Both the position numbers and the translations under genes were made by a program. A stretch of 37,139 nt of DNA from an uncultured Pirellulaceae bacterium (GTDB taxonomy: Bacteria > Planctomycetota > Planctomycetia > Pirellulales > Pirellulaceae). The notes beneath the pieces were generated by a model, which did no database searches, was not told the DNA's origin, and saw nothing but the letters and a program-made list of their open reading frames with translations. Below are positions 1 through 8,615 of this stretch, piece after piece (positions within the stretch are counted from its first letter, which is position 1; each line of letters starts with the position of its first letter). The stretch spans positions 1 through 37,139 of the forward strand of contig CALHPU010000077.1 in NCBI GenBank assembly GCA_938036435.1, read 5' to 3'.

Positions 1-121
1 TCGACCGGTGACAGGTTACGGCGCGAACTTTCATAGGAATTTTGTAATCCGTCAACAACAGCAAAGATCCCAAGCTGGTGGTTCGCTGATTAGCCGCGGA
101 AATGTTCTTTGGCGTCGCTAA
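1..121 (+). CDS. 3' end of an upstream gene (partial, unidentified)
   Basis: The frame beginning at base 2 is open for 39 codons and stops with TAA at 119-121; the other two forward frames close within the first 36 bases. The tail is basic and rich in Gln, Gly and Arg, with a QQQQ run, and ends in LWRR. The stop lies about 25 bases before a strong palindromic terminator, as expected for a real gene end. The fragment is too short to identify and no family is claimed. Confidence 0.45.
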   Translation, partial: RPVTGYGANFHRNFVIRQQQQRSQAGGSLISRGNVLWRR

Positions 122-146
122 AATAGACACAAGGCTGTGCACAAAA

Positions 147-176
147 AAAGGGCCGCACTGATCAGTGCGGCCCTTT
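147..176. terminator. Perfect palindromic bidirectional terminator
   Basis: A perfect dyad with core arms gggccgcactga / tcagtgcggccc (150-173) is extended by AAA and TTT on the two sides. An A-run (143-149) precedes it and T-rich sequence follows, so it gives a GC-rich stem with a U-tract on either strand. It lies between the unidentified plus-strand gene end and the stop codon of the minus-strand DUF11 gene, so it probably terminates both. Confidence 0.85.
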
Positions 177-198
177 GTCTATTTTGCGTTAGAGCTGA

Positions 199-2007
199 CT
201 ACCGAGGAAGAACCGGCTTCAAGTTTTCGCTAATACGTGACTCATTTGTCTCGTAGACGTAAACGCTCTCTTCGACAATGATCCGACGCTCTGAACCGCC
301 CGCTTTCAGAGCACTTCGAACGATGTGTTCGCCTTTAGCAACGCCGAGGGCTGTAAAGGAGAAGGAGAGTTTCTTTCCGGGCTTAACTTGATTGCTGAGG
401 AAAGTGATAGAGTTGCTACCTTCGTCAACAAGAACTCCAGTGTTGTCCTTGGCAACTACCATTAGAGATGGTGGTAATTCAATGGTGACTTCGACTTCGC
501 TGGCCGATTGGCTACCTTTGTTAGTAACGTTGACGTCGAAAGAAGCTTTGGAACCGACTTGAACCGGACCACTATTGTTAGCCATGTCGATGCTCAGATC
601 AGCACGAGCATTGATCGCAGTCTTGAGCATAAATTCGGATTTACGCGTCTCGTTACTAGCAACAGAGATTCGGCAGACTTGTTCGCCGGCTTGTGTCGAA
701 ACAGCTCGTAGCTGAATAGTTTCATTGGAACGCGCTTTGATCTTATCAAACTTCCAAGTCAGCGTTTGCGAAGCTTCATCCATTTTTGCTTGTCGGTTGA
801 TTGTGGTCACTGTCATGCCGCGTGGAATCATCAAAGCAACGGCAACATCAGAGACATCGACTTCTCCAGAGTTGTCTACTTTGATCGAGTAGATGCCATC
901 ACGATCAACAAAGTTCATATTCGGACCAACAGCAAGAACTTTCAGCTCCGGCTGAGAAATTCTCAAAGGAGCGTCAACGTCGTTCGCAGTCACACGTTCA
1001 CCTTCAGCAGTAAAGTCAAGTTTCACTTGACCAGGCAGTTTAGCCAGAGACTGAATCGTCACGATCAGATTCTCGCCAGGCTTAAGGTCTTTTGGTGAGC
1101 TCATCCCTTTTTGTTTAAGAAAGCGAAGTTCGTCAGGGAAGTTACCCTGCAGTCGAACCTGCCGCGCTAAACCATCACCTACATTCTTGATCGAAACAAT
1201 ATGTGTGGTCTCACCGCCAATGTTGACTTGTTTTGGTCCTTCGACGGTCATCATGAGCTTCGGCTGTCGAACGTCGACAACTGTTTTCTGAGCGTCGATG
1301 ACTTCCATGCGAGTACGGAAATCCATGGGTAATTTTTCGGTAGGGACAACGCGAACCGAAATTTCTCGTTCTCTGTTAGCGGCCAAATCTGAAACTGTAT
1401 ATTTCAGTTTGCCGTTTTGTTCAGAAGTCGGCGTAGGTTTCGCGGAAACGAATTTTGCGTGAGTTGGCAATTCGATTGTAAACGCAACTTCTTGGACTTT
1501 TATTGAACCAGCATTTCTAAGTCGAAACTTGATGTCGGTTTCCTGTTCGAGATTAACCTCGTTAGGAGATCCGATTTCAACGGTCACGATCGGAGTAGAA
1601 GCAGTCTGATTCTGCGAAACGTAATTCGTAGCCTTTGACGAGATCGGCTCTTCGTTACTCTTTTCCCGCTTAATTGCAGGAGGCTTGCCACCAGAAGGAT
1701 TCTTTGCGAAAGCACTGTCGTCAACGATTTTTGGAGCACTAGAAGTCCGTTGGCCGTCAGCATCGATGATCTCGTAATCGACATCCGCTGGCGCCACTGT
1801 TCGAGATTTAGTCGAAGGAAGAACGCCTAACGGAAGCGGTGGTTGTGTTAGATCAGAGCCCATCGCTGATTTTACAGACTGCTTCAACTGAACACTTGGA
1901 GAATATGCGCTCGGGACGAATGATCCTTGAGCGAGAATGGAAGTCGGTGCTAGGCAAACAGCTGCAGCAATTAGGGTGGCGTATGATCGACGTGAGAGGG
2001 GGGACAT
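199..2007 (-). CDS. Secreted DUF11/CARDB-repeat protein
   Basis: The product is about 602 residues with an N-terminal signal peptide: basic MSPLSRRSY, a hydrophobic Ala/Leu stretch, and probable cleavage after ILAQ. A low-complexity Pro/Ser/Lys region of about 100 residues follows. Then come four tandem Ig-like modules of the DUF11/CARDB kind, each about 100 residues, with the recurrent pattern of N-x-G, a gap, then a V-x-(I/L)-x-(L/I)-P strand, as in FRLRNAGSIKVQEV, VSIKNVGDGLARQV, IKVDNSGEVDVSDV and VNVTNKGSQSASEV. Such repeats are typical of cell-surface or periplasmic structural proteins; no catalytic motif is visible. The frame extends upstream to a TTG at 2034, but the ATG at 2007 has GGAG seven bases upstream and starts directly at the signal peptide, so it is preferred. 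The gene is divergent from the prolyl oligopeptidase gene, with about 200 bp between them. Confidence 0.8.
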   Translation of the reverse strand: MSPLSRRSYATLIAAAVCLAPTSILAQGSFVPSAYSPSVQLKQSVKSAMGSDLTQPPLPLGVLPSTKSRTVAPADVDYEIIDADGQRTSSAPKIVDDSAFAKNPSGGKPPAIKREKSNEEPISSKATNYVSQNQTASTPIVTVEIGSPNEVNLEQETDIKFRLRNAGSIKVQEVAFTIELPTHAKFVSAKPTPTSEQNGKLKYTVSDLAANREREISVRVVPTEKLPMDFRTRMEVIDAQKTVVDVRQPKLMMTVEGPKQVNIGGETTHIVSIKNVGDGLARQVRLQGNFPDELRFLKQKGMSSPKDLKPGENLIVTIQSLAKLPGQVKLDFTAEGERVTANDVDAPLRISQPELKVLAVGPNMNFVDRDGIYSIKVDNSGEVDVSDVAVALMIPRGMTVTTINRQAKMDEASQTLTWKFDKIKARSNETIQLRAVSTQAGEQVCRISVASNETRKSEFMLKTAINARADLSIDMANNSGPVQVGSKASFDVNVTNKGSQSASEVEVTIELPPSLMVVAKDNTGVLVDEGSNSITFLSNQVKPGKKLSFSFTALGVAKGEHIVRSALKAGGSERRIIVEESVYVYETNESRISENLKPVLPR

Positions 2008-2217
2008 CAGAGTTCTCCAACCATTGAGATTCAAATCTTGTAGACCTCTCTTCTATCGGACAGATAATTGGTAAAATCAAAACACTTTAACATTGCTGGC
2101 CAATTTTTTCCCGAAAAGTAGGTCAACTAAGTTGCTGTCGTTTACGAAAGCGGTGGATTGCTAGCAGAGCAATAAGTTGCCACGATCGAGATTTTCAAAT
2201 TCCTCGCCCAACCAGTT

Positions 2218-4446
2218 ATGGTCATGAACAATCGAATTCACCCTTCATTATATAGTCGTTGTCTGTTTCACGCCTGCAGCAAAGCCGCAGTTATGTTCAC
2301 GGCAGGTTTACTTTCCATTTCAGCTACTCCGTTTATTTTTTCCCAGACCATGCTCGAATACCCGCAAGCCAAAAAACTGGATCAGGTAGATGAATTTTTT
2401 GGAGTCGAAGTTGCTGATCCCTATCGTTGGTTGGAAGACGATGTTCGCGAATCTAAAGAAGTAGAGAAATGGGTGAAGTCACAGAACGAGGTAACGTTCG
2501 GCTATATCAAAGGACTAAAACATCGCGACGAAATCGAAAAACGTCTGACCGCGCTATGGGACTATGAAAAATATCGCCCTCCTTTTAAAGAGGGAGACAA
2601 ATACTACTACTTCAAGAATGACGGCCTGCAAAACCAAAACGTGCTTTACGAATCAGCAACTGCCGCCGCCGAGGGGCGTGTTCTCATTAACCCAAATACT
2701 TGGTCCGACGACGGGACCGTCGCATTGGGCAATGTCAACTTCAGTGACGACGGCAAGTACGTCGCCTATGGAATTCAGGATGCTGGTTCAGACTGGCGGA
2801 CGTGGAAGATCATGGAGGTCGCCTCTGGAAAACTTCTTGATGACGAATTGAAGTGGATAAAGTTTGGGGGTATCAGCTGGCGAGAAGACAACAACAGTTT
2901 TTACTACAGCCGTTATGACCAACCGGAAAAAGAAGGCGAATTTCAGTCACTGAACCTCGGACAAAAAGTCTACCTTCACAAACTCAACACACCGCAGTCA
3001 GATGACTTACTGGTTTACCGAAACGACGATCAACCGGAATGGGGTTACTTGCCCGAGGTATCCGAAGACGGACGGTATCTGATCATTACCGTCTGGAAAG
3101 GCACCGATGATCGCTATCAGATAATCATCAAACCTCTTAAGGATGCTCAGGGAAAAGAAGTCGATGAAGCGTTAACGTTCTTGATAGACAACTTCGAAAA
3201 CGAATTCACGTTCATCGGTAATCAAGACCAGTTGCTTTATTTTAAATCGGATTTCAATGCGTCTCGGAAGTGCATTCTAACCATCGATCTTAATAAACCA
3301 GATCGAGAGAACTGGCAGGTGATCGTTCCGGAAGCCGAGCAGGCGATGTCTAGTGCAGCGATCGTGGGTGACTTTATCGTGGCCGAGTACCTTAAAGATG
3401 CCAAAACGCAGATCAAGCTGTTTGACTTAGAGGGCAACTTTGTGCGCGAGGTGGGTTTTCCCGGGATTGGATCGGCAAGTGGATTTGCAGGCAAACGAAA
3501 CTCGACAGAAACGTTCTACAGTTTTTCCAGCTTCAACCGTCCTCCGACAATTTTTCACTATGATCTCGCATCAGGTGAGAGCAGTCAGATTCGCCAAGCG
3601 CAGGTCGATTTCGATTCAGATAAATTTGAAGTCAGCCAGATCTTCTATACCAGCAAAGACGGTACCAAAGTGCCAATGTTTTTGGCTCACAAGAAAGGTA
3701 TCGCGCTCAACGGAAAGAATCCAACGTTGCTGTATGCGTACGGTGGATTCAACATTTCGCTGACTCCCGGATTTTCGGTGACGCGTTTGCAGTGGATGGA
3801 GATGGGTGGTGTGTTCGCGATGCCAAACCTGCGTGGCGGTGGAGAGTACGGTAAGGACTGGCACAAGGCTGGAACGAAAACGAAAAAGCAAAATGTATTT
3901 GACGATTTCATCGCCGCAGCAGAGTGGCTGATCGAGAACAAGTACACAGCGCCCAAGCATCTGGCGATTCAGGGCGGTAGTAACGGCGGTCTGTTGGTGG
4001 GTGCCTGTATGACTCAACGCCCCGAACTGTACGGGGCTTGTCTGCCAGCAGTCGGCGTGATGGACATGTTGCGTTTTCACAAATTTACAGCCGGCCGGTT
4101 CTGGACCGACGACTACGGATGTGCTGATGAGAACAAAGAGGAGTTTGACGCTTTGTATGCGTATTCGCCTTACCACAACTTGCAACCCAACGTCGAGTAT
4201 CCCCCGACCTTGGTCACCACGGCCGATACCGATGACCGAGTTGTCCCGGGTCACAGTTTTAAATTCGCGGCACGACTTCAGGAGGTGCAGGCAGGGGCAA
4301 GTCCGGTGCTGATCCGGATCGAGACGAAAGCCGGACACGGAGCTGGGAAACCAACCTCCAAAATCATCGAGGAATACGCGGATATGTGGGCGTTTCTGGC
4401 CGAACATCTTGGCATGACGCCTTCCTTTCCTGATGGTCAACCGTAA
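2218..4446 (+). CDS. Prolyl oligopeptidase (S9A serine peptidase), secreted
   Basis: The 742-residue product matches the S9A family layout: an N-terminal segment (LEDD, VEKWVKSQN), a seven-bladed beta-propeller over roughly residues 110-480, and a C-terminal alpha/beta-hydrolase domain. The catalytic triad is visible: Ser588 in GGSNGG, Asp in the DTDDRVVP loop (672/673) and His707 in AGHGAG. The GGEYGKDWHKAGTKTKKQNV motif is characteristic of the family. These enzymes cleave short peptides after proline. A basic leader and hydrophobic segment (about residues 12-42, ending FIFSQ) indicate export, so it probably acts on peptides in the periplasm. The ATG at 2218 is followed by another at 2224; either gives the same leader. 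No same-strand partner is adjacent, and a palindromic repeat follows the stop. Confidence 0.93.
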   Translation: MVMNNRIHPSLYSRCLFHACSKAAVMFTAGLLSISATPFIFSQTMLEYPQAKKLDQVDEFFGVEVADPYRWLEDDVRESKEVEKWVKSQNEVTFGYIKGLKHRDEIEKRLTALWDYEKYRPPFKEGDKYYYFKNDGLQNQNVLYESATAAAEGRVLINPNTWSDDGTVALGNVNFSDDGKYVAYGIQDAGSDWRTWKIMEVASGKLLDDELKWIKFGGISWREDNNSFYYSRYDQPEKEGEFQSLNLGQKVYLHKLNTPQSDDLLVYRNDDQPEWGYLPEVSEDGRYLIITVWKGTDDRYQIIIKPLKDAQGKEVDEALTFLIDNFENEFTFIGNQDQLLYFKSDFNASRKCILTIDLNKPDRENWQVIVPEAEQAMSSAAIVGDFIVAEYLKDAKTQIKLFDLEGNFVREVGFPGIGSASGFAGKRNSTETFYSFSSFNRPPTIFHYDLASGESSQIRQAQVDFDSDKFEVSQIFYTSKDGTKVPMFLAHKKGIALNGKNPTLLYAYGGFNISLTPGFSVTRLQWMEMGGVFAMPNLRGGGEYGKDWHKAGTKTKKQNVFDDFIAAAEWLIENKYTAPKHLAIQGGSNGGLLVGACMTQRPELYGACLPAVGVMDMLRFHKFTAGRFWTDDYGCADENKEEFDALYAYSPYHNLQPNVEYPPTLVTTADTDDRVVPGHSFKFAARLQEVQAGASPVLIRIETKAGHGAGKPTSKIIEEYADMWAFLAEHLGMTPSFPDGQP

Positions 4447-4475
4447 GCTGCCGATACGTAGAGAAAGCTTATCGT

Positions 4476-4606
4476 TACAAGCTTGAAGCGCAAGCGAGTG
4501 AACCGGAAAACCAGCGAATATCCACTCGCTCGCGCTTCGGGCTTGTATTAGTTCGCGCTTCGGGCTTGTATTAGTGCAACTTCAAAACTATCGCGTCGGG
4601 CTACCA
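4476..4606. repeat. REP/MITE-like palindromic element, copy 1
   Basis: The left arm tacaagcttgaagcgcaagc continues to 4500; a short spacer follows, then the inverted right arm starting ccactcgctcgcgcttcggg at 4522. A 23-bp piece of the right arm is duplicated in tandem (4531-4553 and 4554-4576). The element ends with a conserved tail beginning gtgcaacttcaaaac (4574 on). The same arms recur near 12.0, 24.0 and 34.2 kb. It fills most of the gap between the oligopeptidase gene and pheA and could form a stable hairpin in the transcript. Confidence 0.8.
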
Positions 4607-4702
4607 TTTGGGATTTTTGCCATGTAGAGTTTTCAACGATTCGGCGTAAAATGTCCGTCTCAATACCTTGATTGACCAGAAACAGAGTGCGTACAAGATT
4701 CT

Positions 4703-5827
4703 ATGAGTGAAAACGACGAACCCCAAACTAACGAAGCTCTCGAGGGGCTTCGAAAAAAAATCGACGCTGTTGATCGTCAATTGGTCGAACTGATTAACCA
4801 GCGCGCTCAATATGTCGTCGAAGTAGGCGATCTCAAACGCGGCACGGGGGTTCCTATTTACGCGCCCCATCGGGAAGCGGCTGTCCTGAAAAAAATTCAG
4901 TCTTTTAACGAAGGACCAATCCACGATCGCACGCTCGAGGCCGTTTATCGAGAACTGATGAGCGGGAGTTTCGCTCTCGAGCAGCCATTACGGATCGGCT
5001 ATCTCGGACCTGTCGGCACGTTTAGCCATCTGGCTGCTACCAAACAATTTGGTTCCAGCGTCGCGTTTGAGGACCTTCGTCAAATAGAGGGCGTTTTCGA
5101 AGAGGTTACCCGAGGACACGTGGATTACGGTTTAGTGCCCATTGAGAACAGCACCGGTGGAGGCATCAATGAAACGCTCGATGCATTTTTGACCTACCAT
5201 GATCAGCTGAATATTTACGGAGAGGTGCAGCTGGCAATCCATTTTTCTCTGCTGTCCAACGGACGGCCTGACAATATCAAGCGCATCTATTCCAAAGCGG
5301 AAGCGTTTGCCCAATGCCGAAACTGGCTGAACACTCAATACCCTCAAGCTCAACGCATTCCGGCCGAAAGTACTGCTGCCGCTGTAAAGCAGGCCAAGGA
5401 GGAATTTGATGCCGACCCAGAATCGGGTGCCGCCGCGATAGGTTCATCGCTCGCGGGAGAAGTCTATGGCCTCCATTCTTTATTCGAAGCGATCGAAGAC
5501 CGCCAACGGAACATCACTCGATTTTTGATCTTGTCCAAAAGTGAGACTGAAATTTCAGGCAACGACAAGACTTCCGTGATGTTTACGACAGATCATCGTC
5601 CGGGATCATTGGCTGATGTATTAGGTGTCTTTAAGAGAAATTCGATCAATTTGACTCACATCGAGAAACGTCCTAGCCGGGAAGTCAACTGGGACTACAC
5701 TTTCTTTGTCGACATCGAGGGTCACCGTAAGGATCAGCGTGTCGCCGAAATCATCGGCGAAGCTCGCGCTCATTGCAAAAACTTTCAGGTGCTTGGCAGT
5801 TTCCCGGCATGCCGAAGTATTTTTTAG
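4703..5827 (+). CDS. pheA: Bifunctional chorismate mutase / prephenate dehydratase
   Basis: The 374-residue product has three modules: an AroQ-type chorismate mutase helix bundle (about residues 8-95, LRKKIDAVDRQLVELINQRA), a prephenate dehydratase domain (about 98-280, starting RIGYLGPVGTFSHLAA, with VPIENSTGGG and the NITRF active-site motif), and a C-terminal ACT domain (about 293-370, HRPGSLADVLGVFKRNSINL). It converts chorismate via prephenate to phenylpyruvate in phenylalanine biosynthesis and is cytoplasmic. The ACT domain normally gives feedback inhibition by phenylalanine; the motif usually written ESRP reads EKRP here. The ATG at 4703 gives a normal N-terminus, although no strong Shine-Dalgarno is seen. 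Its stop lies 20 bp before the next gene, so the two may be cotranscribed. Confidence 0.95.
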   Translation: MSENDEPQTNEALEGLRKKIDAVDRQLVELINQRAQYVVEVGDLKRGTGVPIYAPHREAAVLKKIQSFNEGPIHDRTLEAVYRELMSGSFALEQPLRIGYLGPVGTFSHLAATKQFGSSVAFEDLRQIEGVFEEVTRGHVDYGLVPIENSTGGGINETLDAFLTYHDQLNIYGEVQLAIHFSLLSNGRPDNIKRIYSKAEAFAQCRNWLNTQYPQAQRIPAESTAAAVKQAKEEFDADPESGAAAIGSSLAGEVYGLHSLFEAIEDRQRNITRFLILSKSETEISGNDKTSVMFTTDHRPGSLADVLGVFKRNSINLTHIEKRPSREVNWDYTFFVDIEGHRKDQRVAEIIGEARAHCKNFQVLGSFPACRSIF

Positions 5828-5847
5828 TAGTGGTGGTTGAGGTCTTG

Positions 5848-7026
5848 ATGAATCGCGTTTCAAAAACTGTTGTTTTCCTTTTCTTTACTTTCACAAACGT
5901 AGCGACGATTCTTGACAATCCTTGTTTTGCTCAAGAAAAACTGAGAATCGATACCGAAACAGTCGCCGTCCAAAAATCGCCGTGGAAAGAGATACAGCCT
6001 TCAACCGAATCGAACCTGCACGGCTTGCACGTCGCAAATAAAAACATCATCTGGGCCTGTGGTGAGGACGGGACAACACTTCGGTCCAATAATGGAGGTG
6101 ACTCTTGGAAAGTAAGCAAGGTCAAGGATCCTGCTTATCCCGATGGCCCGCTATTAGTGGACATCCATGGTTTAGACGATGCAACGGCGCTCGCCATCAG
6201 CGCCGAAAGCCCAGCGAAGATCTATCGTACAACCAATGGTGGATTGCGATGGAAAACGATATTGGAATATCCAGGCGACAACATCTTTTTTCGGTCCTTG
6301 TCTTTTTGGGACCAGCGCCGGGGCATCGTGATGGGCAATGCTGTTGATGGAAAGATGCTTCTGCTGCGGACATCAGATGGCGGTGTGACTTGGAAACGCC
6401 TCAAGTCAGATCATCGTCCACCAATGAATGCTGGTGAGACGGGCTTGGTCAGCAATGGCTCCAATATGGAGTCAAAGGGTGCGCAAATGCTTGTCGTGGG
6501 ACTTGGTGGCGCAGGAACAGGCTCGCGCGACAGTTCCCGCGTTTTGGTCTCCACAGACTTCTGCAACTCGTGGATCTCGGGGAGTGTTCCCGTTCGTCGG
6601 TCGGAAAATGGTGGCATTTACTCCGTACATTTTACAACTGAAAAAGACGGGGTCGTGATCGGCGGCGACAAAAATAATCCGGAGGCCAATGAGCGCGTCT
6701 ATGCGGTTACCAGCAATGGCGGAAACACGTGGGGCGTTCCAAGCCCAGCATATCCGCCATCCGGTTTTCGCAGTTGTGTAGCGCAGTTCGTCGATGGTAA
6801 AGAAATCAAGCTGGTCGCTGTCGGGCCTTCAGGAACCGATCTTTCTACTGATCTTGGAAACAAATGGCGAAAGGTATCCGACAAAGGATTCCGAGTGGTC
6901 AGTTTTGCACCCGAAAGTAAGACAGGTTTCGCTGCTGGCGATAATGGTCGTTTAGCGCGTTGGGTTCCGGACGCTGTCAAAACAAAAAGCGTCGCAGTTC
7001 AAAAAATTAAGCAGTCGGCAAAGTAG
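5848..7026 (+). CDS. Secreted BNR/Ycf48-like beta-propeller protein
   Basis: The product is about 392 residues with an N-terminal signal peptide (hydrophobic VVFLFFTFTNVATIL, then CFAQ) and repeated Asp-box-like motifs: RSNNGGDSWKV, RTTNGGLRWKT, RTSDGGVTWKR and VTSNGGNTWG. These mark a BNR/sialidase-type or Ycf48-like beta-propeller. No sialidase catalytic residues can be assigned, so an enzymatic role should not be assumed. The frame extends upstream to 5773 inside pheA, but the ATG at 5848 has GAGG about six bases upstream and starts exactly at the signal peptide. The gene follows pheA closely and is closed by a hairpin terminator, so its expression may partly depend on pheA read-through. 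Confidence 0.8.
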   Translation: MNRVSKTVVFLFFTFTNVATILDNPCFAQEKLRIDTETVAVQKSPWKEIQPSTESNLHGLHVANKNIIWACGEDGTTLRSNNGGDSWKVSKVKDPAYPDGPLLVDIHGLDDATALAISAESPAKIYRTTNGGLRWKTILEYPGDNIFFRSLSFWDQRRGIVMGNAVDGKMLLLRTSDGGVTWKRLKSDHRPPMNAGETGLVSNGSNMESKGAQMLVVGLGGAGTGSRDSSRVLVSTDFCNSWISGSVPVRRSENGGIYSVHFTTEKDGVVIGGDKNNPEANERVYAVTSNGGNTWGVPSPAYPPSGFRSCVAQFVDGKEIKLVAVGPSGTDLSTDLGNKWRKVSDKGFRVVSFAPESKTGFAAGDNGRLARWVPDAVKTKSVAVQKIKQSAK

Positions 7027-7066
7027 ATATTTTGCTGGGAAAGAAGCCTTTTCCGAAAAAAATTTG

Positions 7067-7109
7067 AAAAAGTCGCGGGGATTCTTTGAGCCATCGCGAC
7101 TTTTCTTTT
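7067..7109 (+). terminator. Intrinsic terminator after the BNR gene
   Basis: Arms aaaagtcgcg (7068-7077) and cgcgactttt (7095-7104) are perfect complements around a 17-base loop, followed by a T-rich run to about 7109. The upstream TTG start available to the next reading frame (7086) lies in the hairpin loop, which supports starting the sigma-factor gene further downstream. Confidence 0.75.
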
Positions 7110-7145
7110 GTAGCCCCTTTGATCTCAGGTAAACCGGCTCCTGAA

Positions 7146-7757
7146 ATGACTGACAGTTTAACGATCGACTGGCCGTCGGAACTCCAGCACCATCAAGGTT
7201 GGCTGAAGAAAGTTCTGCGTAGTCGAATCGGCGACAGTCATTCGGCAGAAGACGTGTTCCAAGAGGTCGTTGTTGCCGTGTTGCAGCAATTGGAAGCTCA
7301 CAAACAGATTAATCATGACCCCAACCAAGATCGTGGTCGAAGCACATTGCCGACGGATCCACAAAAGGTTGCTCCGTGGTTGTATCGAGTCGCGATTCGC
7401 CACGCAATTAATTTTCATCGAAAACAAAACCGCCGCAGTCAGGCAAAACCAATGGCCGATCTGGAAGTGACATCTTCCGAAGCTGGTCCGTTGGACTGGA
7501 TGTTGAGCCGCGAGTCAAACGAGATGTTACAGAAGACGCTAAATCATTTGGGCGACCAGCATCGAGAGATACTGATGCTCAAATTTAGTGAGAATTGGAG
7601 TTACCAACAATTAGCTGATCATCTTGGAATTTCTGTTCGCGCCGTTGAACATCGACTGTTGAAAGCTAGGAAACTACTGCGAGCCAGCTTGGTTAATTCG
7701 GCCCAGCTGCAAACTCATTCTCCAAGTAACCACGGAGCCACCGATGCCACTCGATAA
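7146..7757 (+). CDS. ECF-type RNA polymerase sigma factor
   Basis: The product is about 203 residues with sigma-70 region 2 (about residues 15-95, SAEDVFQEVVVAVLQQLEAH, then PWLYRVAIRHAINFHRK) and region 4 (about 125-182) with a helix-turn-helix at LADHLGISVRAVEHRLLKAR. The length and two-domain layout fit extracytoplasmic-function sigma factors. The ATG at 7146 is chosen because the alternative TTG at 7086 falls inside a predicted terminator; no strong ribosome site is visible. The gene overlaps the next by 14 bp, and that next gene encodes a membrane protein with anti-sigma character, the usual arrangement for a sigma factor held inactive at the membrane. Target promoters cannot be read from the sequence. 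Confidence 0.88.
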   Translation: MTDSLTIDWPSELQHHQGWLKKVLRSRIGDSHSAEDVFQEVVVAVLQQLEAHKQINHDPNQDRGRSTLPTDPQKVAPWLYRVAIRHAINFHRKQNRRSQAKPMADLEVTSSEAGPLDWMLSRESNEMLQKTLNHLGDQHREILMLKFSENWSYQQLADHLGISVRAVEHRLLKARKLLRASLVNSAQLQTHSPSNHGATDATR

Positions 7758-8541
7758 TGAAAAATTTCAATTGGATGAACTAACATTGCAGCGGCTGGTC
7801 GATAACGAATTGTCTCACGAGCAAATTAGGCAGTTGTTAACGAAAATCGAATTTGGCGGCGGAGCGGTAAATTGGAAGAAAATCGCGCTGGCTTTTACTG
7901 AAAATCAAATGTTTGAACGCGCCTTCTGCTTGGAAGAGTCAGCGATCACAAACAGCGATTCATCTCCCGTTGCCGAATCCTCAGCGGTGTTGCAAAGGCC
8001 GAAGAGTTCGAAAATCCAAGAGGTGACTTATCCAAATTCTTGGTGGGCATCGGCTTTGGCTGTCAGTCTGCTGCTGGTGATGGGATCGCTGTATTTGATT
8101 TCAAACTTTTCAAGCCAATTCTCCGATGATCAAATCGTTCGGTCGCCTGCGGCAGAGAATCGGCCAGCAGTTGCCGTTGTTCCCAAGGCTATAGAATCAT
8201 TCGATCGAACGACTTTGGCATCTTATGAACCGGATCACCAGTTGGAAACCAAAGATATCAGTTCGGCGTCAATGGGTCAGCATAACAGTTCCATCCCGTT
8301 GTACGACGTCGGAAGACTAAACCCCGAACAACTGGCCAGTTTGCAGGGCGATGACCGAGCGGCGCGGGAAGCAATGTTTTCGCGCGTATTGCCGCAAAGT
8401 CTTTCGCCGCAGTTGGTGCAGCAACTGCAGCAATCAGGTGGCATGGTCGATCAGAACCTTGAATTCATCTCTGGCCGACTCGACGATGGACGGTCTTACT
8501 TGATTCCCTATCGCACTATCCGCTTTCTTCCGGGCCAATAA
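7744..8541 (+). CDS. Probable membrane-anchored anti-sigma factor
   Basis: The product has 265 residues: an N-terminal cytoplasmic part of about 98 residues beginning with LDELTLQRLVDNELSHEQIR, which resembles the opening helices of planctomycete anti-sigma proteins; one transmembrane helix at about residues 100-120 (SALAVSLLLVMGSLYLI); and an extracytoplasmic tail of about 140 residues with no recognised domain. No zinc-binding HxxxCxxC motif is visible, so it is not a classical ZAS-type anti-sigma. Its start overlaps the sigma-factor stop by 14 bp, implying translational coupling and roughly equal production. The role is inferred from topology and context. Confidence 0.65.
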   Translation: MPLDNEKFQLDELTLQRLVDNELSHEQIRQLLTKIEFGGGAVNWKKIALAFTENQMFERAFCLEESAITNSDSSPVAESSAVLQRPKSSKIQEVTYPNSWWASALAVSLLLVMGSLYLISNFSSQFSDDQIVRSPAAENRPAVAVVPKAIESFDRTTLASYEPDHQLETKDISSASMGQHNSSIPLYDVGRLNPEQLASLQGDDRAAREAMFSRVLPQSLSPQLVQQLQQSGGMVDQNLEFISGRLDDGRSYLIPYRTIRFLPGQ

Positions 8542-8615
8542 GTATCACGGTCAATAACCTAACAGCTGTACCAGAACAGATTTCTACCAGCCCCTTTTTA
8601 CAAAGGAGTTCAATC

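Noticed and set aside
3616..4440. 274-codon minus-strand open frame inside the prolyl oligopeptidase gene
   Set aside because: It is antisense to the highly conserved catalytic domain and shows no protein-like motif.
5848..7026. Sialidase annotation from Asp-box motifs
   Set aside because: Asp boxes occur in many propellers; no arginine triad or other sialidase catalytic residues can be assigned.
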